The notes: generated by a model not told the origin, from the sequence alone. Shown: positions 51,358 to 60,354, counted from the first letter of the stretch. The stretch: 64,000 nucleotides of DNA from CAYJFK01 sp964369475 (GCA_964369475.1 CAYJFK010000002.1:1-64000), one strand, 5' to 3'. Numbers and translations: made by a program.

Positions 51358-53325
51358 CTACTTCTTTTCGTTTTGCAGTTCGTTTATCCTGTCACGCAGG
51401 TAGGCGGCATGTTCGAATTCGAGTAGTTTTGCTGCCGCTTTCATTTCCTTTGTCAGCTTTTCTATTAGCGATATACGCTCTCTTGCAGTAAGTTTCTTCT
51501 TCGAGGACTTTTCCGTGTCCTCCTTTGAAGAAATTTCTATAATATCACGAACACCCTTAACTATCGTCTTTGGCACAATGCCATGTTCTTCGTTATATTC
51601 CATCTGAATCTTACGACGACGTTCGGTCTCCCCTATCGCCTTTCGCATCGAGTCGGTGTACCTATCGGCATACATTATAACACGGCCTTCCGAGTTTCGA
51701 GCCGCTCTGCCTATCGTCTGAACAAGGCTTGTTGCTCCACGCAAAAAGCCCTCTTTGTCGGCATCTAAAATTGCAACGAGCGAAACTTCGGGGATATCAA
51801 GACCCTCACGCAGTAGGTTGATTCCCACAAGCACATCAAAGTTGCCAAGGCGAAGGTCTCTTATTATCTCCATACGCTCTATCGTTTCTATATCGTGGTG
51901 CATATAACGCACCTTGACATTCAAATTCTCGAGATATGCCGTTAGATCTTCTGCCATTTTCTTTGTAAGCGTCGTAACGAGCACACGCTCGCCCTTTTCT
52001 GTTCTATTTGTAATCTCGCTATACAGATCGTCTATCTGACCTGCCGTCGGCCGCACCTCTATTTCGGGGTCTAAGAGACCTGTCGGGCGGATTACCTGTT
52101 CTACAATGTGGGTCGAGTGATTTTTTTCGTATTCGGCAGGTGTTGCCGAGACAAATATTACCTGACCTGTCCGCTCCTCGAACTCGGGAAAGTTTAATGG
52201 CCTATTGTCAAAGGCGCTCGGCAGTCGAAAGCCAAAGTCTATAAGCGACTTTTTACGAGAATGGTCGCCGCCGTACATGCCACGTACCTGAGGTAGCATA
52301 ACATGCGACTCGTCTACAAACATTACGTAATCTTCCGGCATATAGTCGAGCAAGGTATACGGAGTTGCCCCCGGTTCTCGTCCGAGCAAAATGCGTGAAT
52401 AGTTTTCAATGCCGGGGCAAAAGCCTATTTCCATAAGCATTTCCATGTCGTACCTTGTGCGTTGTTCTATTCTCTGTGCCTCTATAAGCTTGCCGCCCTC
52501 TTTGAACATTTTTACCTGCCCGTCGAGCTCGGCCTGTATCTCGGCAGTGGCACGTTCCATCTTGTCGAGCGATACGACATAGTGCGAGGCAGGGAATATC
52601 ATTTCAAACTTTGGGGTCGACATTATCTCCCCCGTCAAGGGGTTTACTTCGGAAATTCGCTCTATTTCATCTCCCCAAAATTCGACACGCAGTACACGAT
52701 CGTTTCGCCCTGCGGGGAATATCTCAAGCACATCGCCTCTAACTCGAAACTTTGTTCGTGTAAGCGACATGTCGTTTCTCTCATACTGAATTTTAACAAG
52801 ATTGCGTATTACATCGTCCCTTGAAATTTGCTGACCTACTCTAAGCGTTACCGATAGATCCATATACTCTTTGGGGTCTCCAAGACCGTATATACAAGAA
52901 ACCGAGGCTACTATTATAACATCTCTACGCTCGAAAAGTGCCGCTGTCGCCGAGTGGCGAAGCTTGTCGAGCTCGTCGTTTATAGAGGAGTCCTTTTCTA
53001 TAAAAGTATCTGTCGACGGAATATACGACTCGGGCTGATAATAGTCGTAGTAGCTGACAAAATATTCAACAGCATTGTTCGGGAAAAATTCCCTAAACTC
53101 GCTGCAAAGCTGGGCGGCGAGCGTTTTGTTATGGGCAAGCACTATTGTCGGCCTGCCGACATTTGCAATTATATTTGCCATTGTATATGTCTTACCCGAT
53201 CCCGTTACGCCCAAAAGCGTCTGCGCCTTATCGCCCCTGTTCAGCCCCTCTGTAAGTGCTGCTATCGCCTTTGGCTGATCGCCTGATGGGGTGTATTCCG
53301 ATACTAAATCAAAAACTTTACTCAA
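51358..53325 (-). CDS. uvrB: Excinuclease ABC subunit B
   Basis: Helicase-like damage-verification subunit. Walker A GVTGSGKTYTMAN near residue 35; the beta-hairpin block YYDYYQPESYIP; helicase motifs FVDESHV and QTIGRAARN; and a C-terminal UVR domain (about 620-650). I chose the TTG at 53325 with GAGGG upstream; the start overlaps the radC stop by 8 nt. Length 655 is normal. Confidence 0.95.
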   Translation of the reverse strand: MSKVFDLVSEYTPSGDQPKAIAALTEGLNRGDKAQTLLGVTGSGKTYTMANIIANVGRPTIVLAHNKTLAAQLCSEFREFFPNNAVEYFVSYYDYYQPESYIPSTDTFIEKDSSINDELDKLRHSATAALFERRDVIIVASVSCIYGLGDPKEYMDLSVTLRVGQQISRDDVIRNLVKIQYERNDMSLTRTKFRVRGDVLEIFPAGRNDRVLRVEFWGDEIERISEVNPLTGEIMSTPKFEMIFPASHYVVSLDKMERATAEIQAELDGQVKMFKEGGKLIEAQRIEQRTRYDMEMLMEIGFCPGIENYSRILLGREPGATPYTLLDYMPEDYVMFVDESHVMLPQVRGMYGGDHSRKKSLIDFGFRLPSAFDNRPLNFPEFEERTGQVIFVSATPAEYEKNHSTHIVEQVIRPTGLLDPEIEVRPTAGQIDDLYSEITNRTEKGERVLVTTLTKKMAEDLTAYLENLNVKVRYMHHDIETIERMEIIRDLRLGNFDVLVGINLLREGLDIPEVSLVAILDADKEGFLRGATSLVQTIGRAARNSEGRVIMYADRYTDSMRKAIGETERRRKIQMEYNEEHGIVPKTIVKGVRDIIEISSKEDTEKSSKKKLTARERISLIEKLTKEMKAAAKLLEFEHAAYLRDRINELQNEKK

Positions 53326-54118
53326 GTTCCAAACCCTCGCTGTCGTAAAAATTATTTCCGTATCCAATGTCTAACATTCCGCTTTGGAACATGCTTACAT
53401 AGTCGCCCTCAACCATAATAAGATGGTCGAGCAGTGTTACATTTATTGCGGCAAGATAATCTTTAACGACACGTGTCGTCATAATATCTGCCTCCGACGG
53501 AATTGCAAATCCAAACGGATGATTGTGAGCGAGCACAACTGCGACCGCTTCGTGTGCAAGTATTTTCTCCATTATTATTCGCATATTAACATCTACCGTG
53601 TTAACACTTCCCTTGTATATAACATCGCAAAATTTAGGGCGCCGCCTATTGTCGAGGCATAGCATAGCGACATGTTCTTCCCTCTTGCCGAAAAACTTGG
53701 CGGCAAGAAGCTTTGCGGCATCATCTATCTCGACTATACCGTCGGGCAAATAGGAAGATTCGGCATATATGCGTGATAATTCAGGTATCATGTGTATTAA
53801 AAATGCCGCCACAGCACCCACGCCCTTAACCTTTATAAGCTCCTCCAAAGGGGCATCAAATGCCGCTCTAAGCGAGCCAAAGTGCTCTATTATATCATGC
53901 GCAAGGGGATTTGTATCTCCTCTTGCATTTGCATTATATAGCAGCACTTCCAAAATTTCATGTTCGGCAAAGCCGTGAAATCCGTTTTTCTCGAACCTTG
54001 CCCTCATGCGCTCTCTATGTCCGTGATGACTGTGCGACTTAAGTGCGCTCTTTTCTGTTTTATCTGCATTTTCCAGTTCACTACTATTGCGAGAGAAGCC
54101 CTCGAATACTGCCGACAC
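53318..54118 (-). CDS. radC: RadC family JAB-domain protein
   Basis: A 266-residue RadC-type protein. A helix-hairpin-helix region (LEELIKVKGVGAVAAF) precedes the MPN/JAB domain, whose metal motif reads AHNHPFGFAIPSEAD. The canonical motif is HNHPSG...SxxD; here Phe replaces the usual Ser after HNHP. Despite the name, a repair role is doubtful. GTG at 54118 after AAAGGGTG was chosen over a 30-residue longer frame without an SD. Coupled to uvrB. Confidence 0.88.
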   Translation of the reverse strand: MSAVFEGFSRNSSELENADKTEKSALKSHSHHGHRERMRARFEKNGFHGFAEHEILEVLLYNANARGDTNPLAHDIIEHFGSLRAAFDAPLEELIKVKGVGAVAAFLIHMIPELSRIYAESSYLPDGIVEIDDAAKLLAAKFFGKREEHVAMLCLDNRRRPKFCDVIYKGSVNTVDVNMRIIMEKILAHEAVAVVLAHNHPFGFAIPSEADIMTTRVVKDYLAAINVTLLDHLIMVEGDYVSMFQSGMLDIGYGNNFYDSEGLELE

Positions 54119-54284
54119 AATAATCACCCTTTCTAACTTGAAAATGACGTACCTACATATTATACTACATTTCGAGCCAACAATAAATCCCCTTTTCAAA
54201 AAAAACATATTTTAACAAATTTATGCTGTTATATCGACTGCTTTTATGGTAAAATGTCTGCATACTAACTTAAGGTGGACATAT

Positions 54285-55235
54285 ATGAAAGAGATAAAAA
54301 TTGGCAAAAACGATGCCGGCAAAAGGGTCGATAGATTCTTAAAACAGGCCTATCCCTCCCTCCCGACATCGCTTGTTTACAGATATTTAAGAACAAAACG
54401 AATTAAGCTTTTCGGCAAGAGGGTCGCCGGCGATTACCGCTTGCAAGAGGGCGACATGCTCGAGCTATATATAAACGACGAACTCTTAGAAGCAAGAGAG
54501 CAAGACCTTGCACCGCTAAAAATCGAGCCGAAACTCGACATTGTTTACGAGGACGACAATATAATGATTGTCGATAAACCAAAGGGCGTTATAGTGCACA
54601 GCGACGATGCCGAGAGCTATAACACCCTAATCGCCCACATACAGGCATACCTCTACCGTAAGGGGGAATATAATCCGCAAGAGGAGCAGAGTTTTGCCCC
54701 TGCTCTTTGCAACAGGATAGATCGGAACACAGCAGGCCTTTGCATTGCGGCAAAAAATGCCGAGGCACTGCGCGACATGAACGAGATCATTAAAACTCGT
54801 CAAATCACAAAGATATATCTTGCCTTGGTCAAGGGTGTACCAAGTCCAAAAAGCGCCACTTTAACGGGATATTTAGTGCGTGATATGCAAAACAAAACTG
54901 TAAGCATTTCGGATAAACCCTCCAAAGGAGCTTTGAGCGTTGTAACAAAATACACCGTTTTAGAACAAAGGGGCGACAACTCCCTTGTAGAGGTCGACCT
55001 TATTACAGGGCGCACACATCAGATAAGGGCACACATGGCGCACATCGGTCACCCCATTGTCGGCGACGGCAAATACGGCAAGACAGGCAAGCGTGAGGGC
55101 AAGGGTCAGACGCTTGTTGCCTATAAAGTCATGTTTGATTTAGAGCATTACAGAGGATTATTGAGCTATCTTGCTAAAAAGGAGTTTTTTTCACAGCATA
55201 TAAAGATTTTTGAAGAATTTTCGCAAAATTCTTGA
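54285..55235 (+). CDS. RluA family pseudouridine synthase
   Basis: A 316-residue 23S rRNA or tRNA pseudouridine synthase. An N-terminal S4 domain (GKRVDRFLKQAYP) is followed by the catalytic domain, with active Asp in CNRIDRNTAGL (families usually have HRLDRxTSG) and the block TGRTHQIRAHMAHIGHPIVGD. ATG at 54285 with AAGGTGG upstream; the longer frame adds 13 residues. RluC/RluD-type, but the target uridine cannot be told. Confidence 0.9.
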   Translation: MKEIKIGKNDAGKRVDRFLKQAYPSLPTSLVYRYLRTKRIKLFGKRVAGDYRLQEGDMLELYINDELLEAREQDLAPLKIEPKLDIVYEDDNIMIVDKPKGVIVHSDDAESYNTLIAHIQAYLYRKGEYNPQEEQSFAPALCNRIDRNTAGLCIAAKNAEALRDMNEIIKTRQITKIYLALVKGVPSPKSATLTGYLVRDMQNKTVSISDKPSKGALSVVTKYTVLEQRGDNSLVEVDLITGRTHQIRAHMAHIGHPIVGDGKYGKTGKREGKGQTLVAYKVMFDLEHYRGLLSYLAKKEFFSQHIKIFEEFSQNS

Positions 55236-55260
55236 CATTTGGGTTACAAAGCCCTATTAT
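55232..55260 (+). promoter_or_regulatory. Sigma-A promoter of potABCD
   Basis: Consensus TTGACA (55232-55237), 17 nt, TATTAT (55255-55260). The -35 overlaps the stop codon of the upstream pseudouridine synthase gene. About 105 nt of leader follows. Confidence 0.8.
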
Positions 55261-55364
55261 ATACATTGTTGATTAAAACGAGGCTGTTGTTTAGTCTGTG
55301 CCAAGGGTGATATAGTGGCACTATCTAAGTGGTAGCCCGTTACGAAGGGTGGAAGGATAAGATA

Positions 55365-56468
55365 ATGACAAACGACAATATCATTGAGCTTGTCAAAGTC
55401 TCAAAGAGTTTTGACGGTGATATTGTACTTAACAACATTGATTTAAGTATTAAAGACGGAGAATTTATGACGCTGCTCGGACCCTCGGGTTGCGGTAAGA
55501 CCACCACGCTTAGGATAATAGGCGGTTTTATCTACCCCGAGACAGGTAGCGTTTTTTTCGACGGCAAAAATATAACGCAGTTGCCGCCGTATAAGAGAAA
55601 CATCAATACCGTCTTCCAGAAGTACGCTCTGTTTCCCTTTTTAAATGTTTATGACAATGTCGCCTTTGGTCTTAGGGTTAAGAAGATGGATGAAAAGGTA
55701 ATTCGCACAAAGGTTATGGAAATGCTCGAGCTTGTAGGCCTTCAAGGGTACGACAAGAGGGGCGTTACCGCAATGTCGGGCGGTCAGCAGCAACGTGTTG
55801 CAATTGCCCGTGCTCTTGTAAATGAGCCCGAGGTGCTACTGCTCGACGAGCCCTTGGGCGCACTCGACTTAAAACTTCGCAAGGACATGCAGACCGAGCT
55901 AAAGCGTATTCAGCAACAAGCCGACATAACATTCTTATATGTAACGCACGACCAAGAAGAAGCGCTTACAATGAGTGATACAGTCGTTGTTATGAATAAG
56001 GGCTATATCCAGCAGATAGGCAGTCCCGAAGATGTTTATAACGAGCCACGCAATGCCTTTGTTGCCGACTTTATCGGCGAGAGCAATATTATGGACGGTG
56101 TTATGATAGAGGACTACAAGGTCTTCTTTGCAGGTCACGAGCATGTTTGTGTCGATAAGGGCTTTATGAAAAACGAGCCCATCGAAGTTGTTATTCGCCC
56201 CGAGGATTTAGAACTGTGCGCACCGGGCGAGGGCAGTATAAACGGCGTTGTAACGGCTTGCATTTTTAAGGGTGTTCACTATGAAATAATGGTAGAACAA
56301 GAGGGCTTTGAATGGATGGTGCACTCCACAAAGTCTGCCGTTATCGGCGAAAACATAGGGCTTATATTAGAGCCTGATGCTATACACATAATGAAAGAGT
56401 TTGACAACGACGATGCCTACCCTGATGACCCTGTCGACGAGCTACTGTCGGAGGAGGAAGAAGAATGA
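55365..56468 (+). CDS. potA: Spermidine/putrescine ABC transporter ATPase PotA
   Basis: ATP-binding subunit of the polyamine importer. Walker A GPSGCGKTT, signature MSGGQQQRVAIARAL, Walker B LLLDEPLGALD, and a C-terminal TOBE-like regulatory domain with EVVIRPEDLEL. The ATG at 55365 has GGAAGGAT upstream; 12 extra residues of open frame were trimmed. Length 367 is normal; an acidic tail (DPVDELLSEEEEE) is unusual. Overlaps potB by 4 nt. Confidence 0.95.
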   Translation: MTNDNIIELVKVSKSFDGDIVLNNIDLSIKDGEFMTLLGPSGCGKTTTLRIIGGFIYPETGSVFFDGKNITQLPPYKRNINTVFQKYALFPFLNVYDNVAFGLRVKKMDEKVIRTKVMEMLELVGLQGYDKRGVTAMSGGQQQRVAIARALVNEPEVLLLDEPLGALDLKLRKDMQTELKRIQQQADITFLYVTHDQEEALTMSDTVVVMNKGYIQQIGSPEDVYNEPRNAFVADFIGESNIMDGVMIEDYKVFFAGHEHVCVDKGFMKNEPIEVVIRPEDLELCAPGEGSINGVVTACIFKGVHYEIMVEQEGFEWMVHSTKSAVIGENIGLILEPDAIHIMKEFDNDDAYPDDPVDELLSEEEEE

Positions 56469-57301
56469 ATCAAAGATGGATAAAATACCCCTATGCCGTC
56501 TACGCATTCACATTCTTTTTAGCCCCGCTGCTACTCATTTTCTTTTACAGCATAACGACGACGGGGGCAGACGGTTCTCTTACATTAACGCTTGAAAACT
56601 ACATTAGATTTTTCGATTTTTCCGAACCGCAATACATGCAGGTTTTTGCAAATTCCTTTAGAATTGCACTAACGGCAACCTCGATATGCCTGATTGTGGG
56701 CTATCCTATGGCATATATATTATCAAAGCTCCCCAAAAGGTGGAGAAGTTTTTTATCCATGCTATTCATACTACCCATGTGGATGAACTTTCTACTTCGC
56801 ACATATGCTTGGATGTCGATACTCGAAAACAACGGCATAATAAACACAATTTTAAAGTCGTTCGGTTTTGAGCCACTTCGCATGATGTACACCGAAGGCG
56901 CTGTTATACTTGGCATGGTCTACAACTTTTTGCCATTTATGATACTTCCGATATTCAACATGCTCGTAAAGCTCGACAAGAGCCTGCTCGACGCTTCGAG
57001 CGACCTCGGAGCTTCCCCCATGCGTACATTCTACAAGGTGACGCTACCGCTAACCTTCCCCGGTATAATGTCGGGTATAAACATGGTTTTTCTCCCCTCG
57101 GTTACGACATTTGTTATATCGAGACTACTCGGAGGCACATCGACCGTGCTTATAGGCGACCTTATCGAATCCCAGTTTAAAATGGTCGATGACAAGGGCT
57201 TTGGCTCTGCCATGTCGGTCATTATAATGGTTTTTGTATTCGGACTTATGTTCTTTACAAATAAAAAAGGCAGTAATTCGGAGGGGGGTGTGATGCTGTG
57301 A
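56465..57301 (+). CDS. potB: Spermidine/putrescine ABC permease PotB
   Basis: Six-helix inner-membrane permease of 278 residues. The EAA loop that docks to PotA reads DASSDLGASPMRTFYKVTLP. Overlaps both neighbours by 4 nt, so translation is coupled. Confidence 0.94.
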   Translation: MNQRWIKYPYAVYAFTFFLAPLLLIFFYSITTTGADGSLTLTLENYIRFFDFSEPQYMQVFANSFRIALTATSICLIVGYPMAYILSKLPKRWRSFLSMLFILPMWMNFLLRTYAWMSILENNGIINTILKSFGFEPLRMMYTEGAVILGMVYNFLPFMILPIFNMLVKLDKSLLDASSDLGASPMRTFYKVTLPLTFPGIMSGINMVFLPSVTTFVISRLLGGTSTVLIGDLIESQFKMVDDKGFGSAMSVIIMVFVFGLMFFTNKKGSNSEGGVML

Positions 57302-58104
57302 AGAAAAACAGCTTATTAAAAGGCATGGCGGGTGTCTATTCCGTTTTGATTTTTGCCTTTATGTATGCCCCCATCGCCGTGCTTATTGCACTTTCATTTA
57401 ACGAGTCAAAGCTTCGTAGTAGCTGGGGTGGATTTTCTTTAAAGTGGTATGCATCACTTCTCGAAAACGACCGCATTATGGAGGCTCTTTTTAACACGGT
57501 TACACTGTCGCTTTATTCGGCAACAATCGCTGTAATAATAGGAACACTCGCCGCAATATCAATTCACAACATGAGAAAAGGCGCACCGAGAACGGCAATA
57601 CTAAACATGACATATATCCCAATGCTAAACCCCGATATAGTCACAGGTGTTGCGCTACTACTGCTCTTTTCCTTTGTTGGCATTTCCCTTGGATTTGGCA
57701 CGCTACTGCTTGCGCACATAACATTTAACATCCCATATGTCGTGCTCTCTGTACTACCAAAGCTAAAGCAAATGAACCCATACACGGTAGACGCAGCGCT
57801 CGACCTTGGCATGAAGCCGTGGCAGGCAATTTTCAAGGTAGTTATCCCCGAGATAATCCCCGGCATGATAACGGGATTTCTACTTGCAATTACAATGTCG
57901 ATAGATGATTTTATTATATCATTCTTTACGACAGGCCCCGGAGTTAATACCCTTTCGATCGAGATATATTCCATGACAAGGAGAGGTATAAACCCCGAAA
58001 TTAACGCACTTTCGACAATAATGTTTGTCGTTGTGCTAATACTGCTTATACTGATAAATCTAAGATCAGATAAGGACGGCGATCAGATGATCGGTGTCGG
58101 ATAA
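57298..58104 (+). CDS. potC: Spermidine/putrescine ABC permease PotC
   Basis: Second permease subunit, 268 residues, six membrane segments; EAA loop AALDLGMKPWQAIFKVVIPE. GTG start overlapping the potB stop in a GTGA junction, with GGAGGGGGG upstream. Confidence 0.94.
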   Translation: MKKNSLLKGMAGVYSVLIFAFMYAPIAVLIALSFNESKLRSSWGGFSLKWYASLLENDRIMEALFNTVTLSLYSATIAVIIGTLAAISIHNMRKGAPRTAILNMTYIPMLNPDIVTGVALLLLFSFVGISLGFGTLLLAHITFNIPYVVLSVLPKLKQMNPYTVDAALDLGMKPWQAIFKVVIPEIIPGMITGFLLAITMSIDDFIISFFTTGPGVNTLSIEIYSMTRRGINPEINALSTIMFVVVLILLILINLRSDKDGDQMIGVG

Positions 58105-58130
58105 CATATTATTAAAAGGAGATTACTTTA

Positions 58131-59186
58131 ATGAAAAAAATCATTGCTATGGTTAGCGTTCTTGCACTTTCCCTTGGTGTTCTTGCAGGCTGTTCCTCGT
58201 CGGATGATGGCGCAGGTGCTGCAGGCGAAGTTAGAGTTTACAACTGGGGCGACTACATCGCACCGGAGGTTGTAGAAATGTTCGAAGAAGAAACAGGCAT
58301 TTCGGTTGTATACGACACATTCGACACAAACGAGGCTATGTACCTAAAGCTAAACAGCACATCGGGCTACACATACGACGTTGCAATCCCCTCTGACTAC
58401 ATGATCTACAAGATGATCGAAGAAGATATGCTTGCACCTCTAAACTTCGACAACATGCCAAACGCAGCAGGCGTAGACCCCAAGTTCAATAATCCGGCTT
58501 ATGACCCCGACAACATGTACTCTGTTCCCTACATCTGGGGCACGGTATGCCTTGCATACGCACCCGAGCTTGTAACAGATCCTGTTGACAGCTGGTCGAT
58601 CCTTTGGGACGACAAGTACGCAGGTCAAGTATTCATGATGGACTCTGAGCGTGACACAATCGGTGTTGCACTAAAGATGCTTGGCTACTCCCTTAACACA
58701 ACAGACGAGGCAGAGCTAAACGAGGCAAGAGACGCTCTAATCGAGCAAAAGCCCAATGTTCTTGCTTGGACAAACGACGACATTAAGGATAAGCTAATCG
58801 GCCGTGAAGGCGCAATCGGTGTTATCTGGACTTCCGACATAGGCCTTATCCGTGAGCAAGACGAGACAATTCAGTACGCTATGCCAAAAGAGGGCAGCAA
58901 CGTTTGGTACGATGCAGCTGTTATTCTAAAGGATGCCGAGAATAAAGAAAACGGCGAGAAGTTCATCGACTTCCTATGCCGCCCTGACATTGCTGCTCTA
59001 AACGCAGACTACATGGGCGCAGCCTCACCCATCACAGCGGTTGTGGCAGAGCAAGATCCGCTAATCACAGAAGACCCAATCGTTAACCCCACAGCAGAAG
59101 ATCTCGAGAACCTCGAAGTATTCTACGCAATGGGCGATGTTGCAGAGAAGTACGAAGAAATCTGGAGCGACGTACGTGCAAGCTAA
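58131..59186 (+). CDS. potD: Spermidine/putrescine-binding lipoprotein PotD
   Basis: Solute-binding subunit, 351 residues, with signal peptide and lipobox LAGC (Cys about residue 21). The mature N-terminus VRVYNWGDYIAPEVVEMFEE and the YDVAIPSDYMIYKM block are typical of polyamine-binding proteins. ATG with AAAAGGAG upstream. Codon use appears more biased than in neighbours, in line with high expression. Confidence 0.95.
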   Translation: MKKIIAMVSVLALSLGVLAGCSSSDDGAGAAGEVRVYNWGDYIAPEVVEMFEEETGISVVYDTFDTNEAMYLKLNSTSGYTYDVAIPSDYMIYKMIEEDMLAPLNFDNMPNAAGVDPKFNNPAYDPDNMYSVPYIWGTVCLAYAPELVTDPVDSWSILWDDKYAGQVFMMDSERDTIGVALKMLGYSLNTTDEAELNEARDALIEQKPNVLAWTNDDIKDKLIGREGAIGVIWTSDIGLIREQDETIQYAMPKEGSNVWYDAAVILKDAENKENGEKFIDFLCRPDIAALNADYMGAASPITAVVAEQDPLITEDPIVNPTAEDLENLEVFYAMGDVAEKYEEIWSDVRAS

Positions 59187-59218
59187 TTTGAGCATAGATT
59201 AATTTGTTTTTTATGGAA

Positions 59219-59252
59219 GGGTCAGGAGGCACATAGCGGTGCCTCCTGACCC
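59219..59252 (+). terminator. Terminator of potABCD
   Basis: Perfect 14-bp stem GGGTCAGGAGGCAC/GTGCCTCCTGACCC with a 6-nt loop, followed by TCAGTTTT. Confidence 0.75.
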
Positions 59253-59282
59253 TCAGTTTTAAGACAAGTGTTTTCACTAAGC

Positions 59283-59309
59283 AAAAAGCAGGTCAAAGAC
59301 CTGCTTTTT
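59283..59309 (-). terminator. Terminator overlapping the stop codon of small membrane protein A
   Basis: AAAAAGCAGGTC, 3-nt loop, GACCTGCTTTTT. On the minus strand the TGA stop begins in the loop, so the last codons form the 5' arm. The same 62 bp recurs at 59702-59763. Confidence 0.85.
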
Positions 59310-59607
59310 CGGCTCTTTTTATCGATACTGCCGCCCAGTATATGCCTACAATGATTAAAAGTACAAATGAAATGCGATAGTCAAGCCCTACCCTTGTCGT
59401 GCTTGCAAGCAAGACTGTATATGAAAGGGTACTTAAATTTTTCCATAACTTAGGTTCTTCCGAAATCCAAGCCTTTCTGCATACTTCGCTGTATATGTTT
59501 TGACATAAAGGCAATATCAAAAACCAAAAGGAGGGAAACCTTGCGCTTATAATTATATATATCACATCGACGATATATAAGATGTAGAGCAATTTCTTTT
59601 TACTCAT
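59293..59607 (-). CDS. Small membrane protein A (tandem paralogue)
   Basis: 104 residues with three to four hydrophobic segments, a conserved-looking central YSEVCRKAW and a basic end IKRAEKAGL. I do not recognise the family. It is a paralogue of the 104-residue protein at 59713-60027: YSEV, AW, the PK/NLS region and the last 16 residues align. ATG with AAAGGAGAGG upstream and its own promoter. Size and topology would fit an immunity-type or stress-related membrane protein, but there is no direct evidence. Confidence 0.75.
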   Translation of the reverse strand: MSKKKLLYILYIVDVIYIIISARFPSFWFLILPLCQNIYSEVCRKAWISEEPKLWKNLSTLSYTVLLASTTRVGLDYRISFVLLIIVGIYWAAVSIKRAEKAGL

Positions 59608-59662
59608 AGCTACCGCCTCTCCTTTTGCACTAAAACTTTGCTGATAAACTTATTATACCGTT

Positions 59663-59691
59663 ATTATAACACGGTGTGTACTCAAAGACAA
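59663..59691 (-). promoter_or_regulatory. Promoter of small membrane protein A
   Basis: On the minus strand TTGTCT (59686-59691), 17 nt, TATAAT (59663-59668), directly after the terminator of the upstream paralogue. Confidence 0.65.
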
Positions 59692-59702
59692 CATAACACA
59701 AC

Positions 59703-59729
59703 AAAAAGCAGGTCAAAGACCTGCTTTTT
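59703..59729 (-). terminator. Terminator overlapping the stop codon of small membrane protein B
   Basis: Same 12-bp stem as at 59283-59309; the TGA stop lies at the loop edge. Confidence 0.85.
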
Positions 59730-60027
59730 CGGCTCTTTTTATCGATACTGCCGCCCAGTATATCAAAAACACCACGTATAGTGCAAAGGAGTAGCCAAGT
59801 TCAATTTCAAGGTCGCTAATGGCAGAACCCAACGTAACAAATGACAAAATACTAAGATTTCTACAAGCTTTAGGATCTTCAGTGCGCCAAGCGTTCCTGC
59901 TCACTTCGCTGTATATGTATTGGCATAAGGCGAAAAACAAGTAAAGATATGATGAAATCCATAAACTTGCGAATATGAGAATTACATTGACAATAAAAAT
60001 GTAGAGCAAAAGTCTCTTTTTATTCAA
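59713..60027 (-). CDS. Small membrane protein B (tandem paralogue)
   Basis: 104 residues from the TTG at 60027, chosen because the surrounding GGTAGCT-TTG-AATAAAAAG aligns exactly with the start of paralogue A (GGTAGCT-ATG-AGTAAAAAG). Three to four membrane segments; YSEVSRNAW and the identical C-terminal 16 residues. It overlaps the stop of an upstream 40-residue peptide gene by 8 nt, so translation is probably coupled to that peptide. Confidence 0.75.
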   Translation of the reverse strand: MNKKRLLLYIFIVNVILIFASLWISSYLYLFFALCQYIYSEVSRNAWRTEDPKACRNLSILSFVTLGSAISDLEIELGYSFALYVVFLIYWAAVSIKRAEKAGL

Positions 60028-60142
60028 AGCTACCACCACCACTACCCGGAGAATATTCAGAGAAAGCATCTACAGTTGCACCAGAGTAGTAGACTACTGT
60101 TGGGTCATTAGCACATACAAGAATTCTAAATGTTCTTTTCAT
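60020..60142 (-). CDS. Unannotated 40-residue peptide gene
   Basis: ATG at 60142 with TAGGAT upstream, TAA at 60020. The peptide starts MKRTFRILVCANDP, has a Tyr/Val-rich centre, and ends in a small-residue tail PGSGGGSFE. No transmembrane helix or classical signal peptide is obvious. The stop codon overlaps the TTG of membrane protein B in the manner of coupled genes, and a consensus promoter plus a 21-bp palindrome lie upstream. It could be a signalling or bacteriocin-like peptide with a cognate membrane protein, or merely a coupling leader. Function unknown. Confidence 0.6.
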   Translation of the reverse strand: MKRTFRILVCANDPTVVYYSGATVDAFSEYSPGSGGGSFE

Positions 60143-60165
60143 AATATCCTACTTAATCAAAATGA

Positions 60166-60209
60166 ATAGTATAATTTAACCAACAAGTTTGTTGGTTAAA
60201 TTATACTAT
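60166..60209. promoter_or_regulatory. Perfect 21-bp palindrome, operator-like
   Basis: 60166-60186 and 60189-60209 are exact complements with a 2-bp centre. The inner part TTAACCAACAA/TTGTTGGTTAA has the form of a dimeric repressor site. The outer part contains TATAAT on both strands, one of which is the -10 of the peptide promoter, so a bound protein would block transcription. Confidence 0.7.
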
Positions 60210-60228
60210 AAAGCATATAGATTTTCAA
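60200..60228 (-). promoter_or_regulatory. Promoter of the peptide/membrane-protein-B operon
   Basis: On the minus strand TTGAAA (60223-60228), 17 nt, TATAAT (60200-60205). The -10 is inside the palindrome. Confidence 0.65.
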
Positions 60229-60325
60229 GTGATTTTAGAAAAAATTAACAATTTATTCGTAATTAAACATTTTTGAGCATAATATTTCTTTTGGATCAAA
60301 GTGCAAAGTTGACAAAATAATATGC

Positions 60326-60354
60326 TTGCAAGATTTTATGTGTTGTAGTAGAAT
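60326..60354 (+). promoter_or_regulatory. Promoter of the LRR gene
   Basis: TTGCAA (60326-60331), 17 nt, TAGAAT (60349-60354). A second possible -35, TTGACA, lies about 17 bases upstream. Confidence 0.5.

Noticed and set aside
53119..54208. Longer RadC starting at 54208
   Set aside because: The extra N-terminus is hydrophobic/basic with no SD, while GTG at 54118 follows AAAGGGTG.
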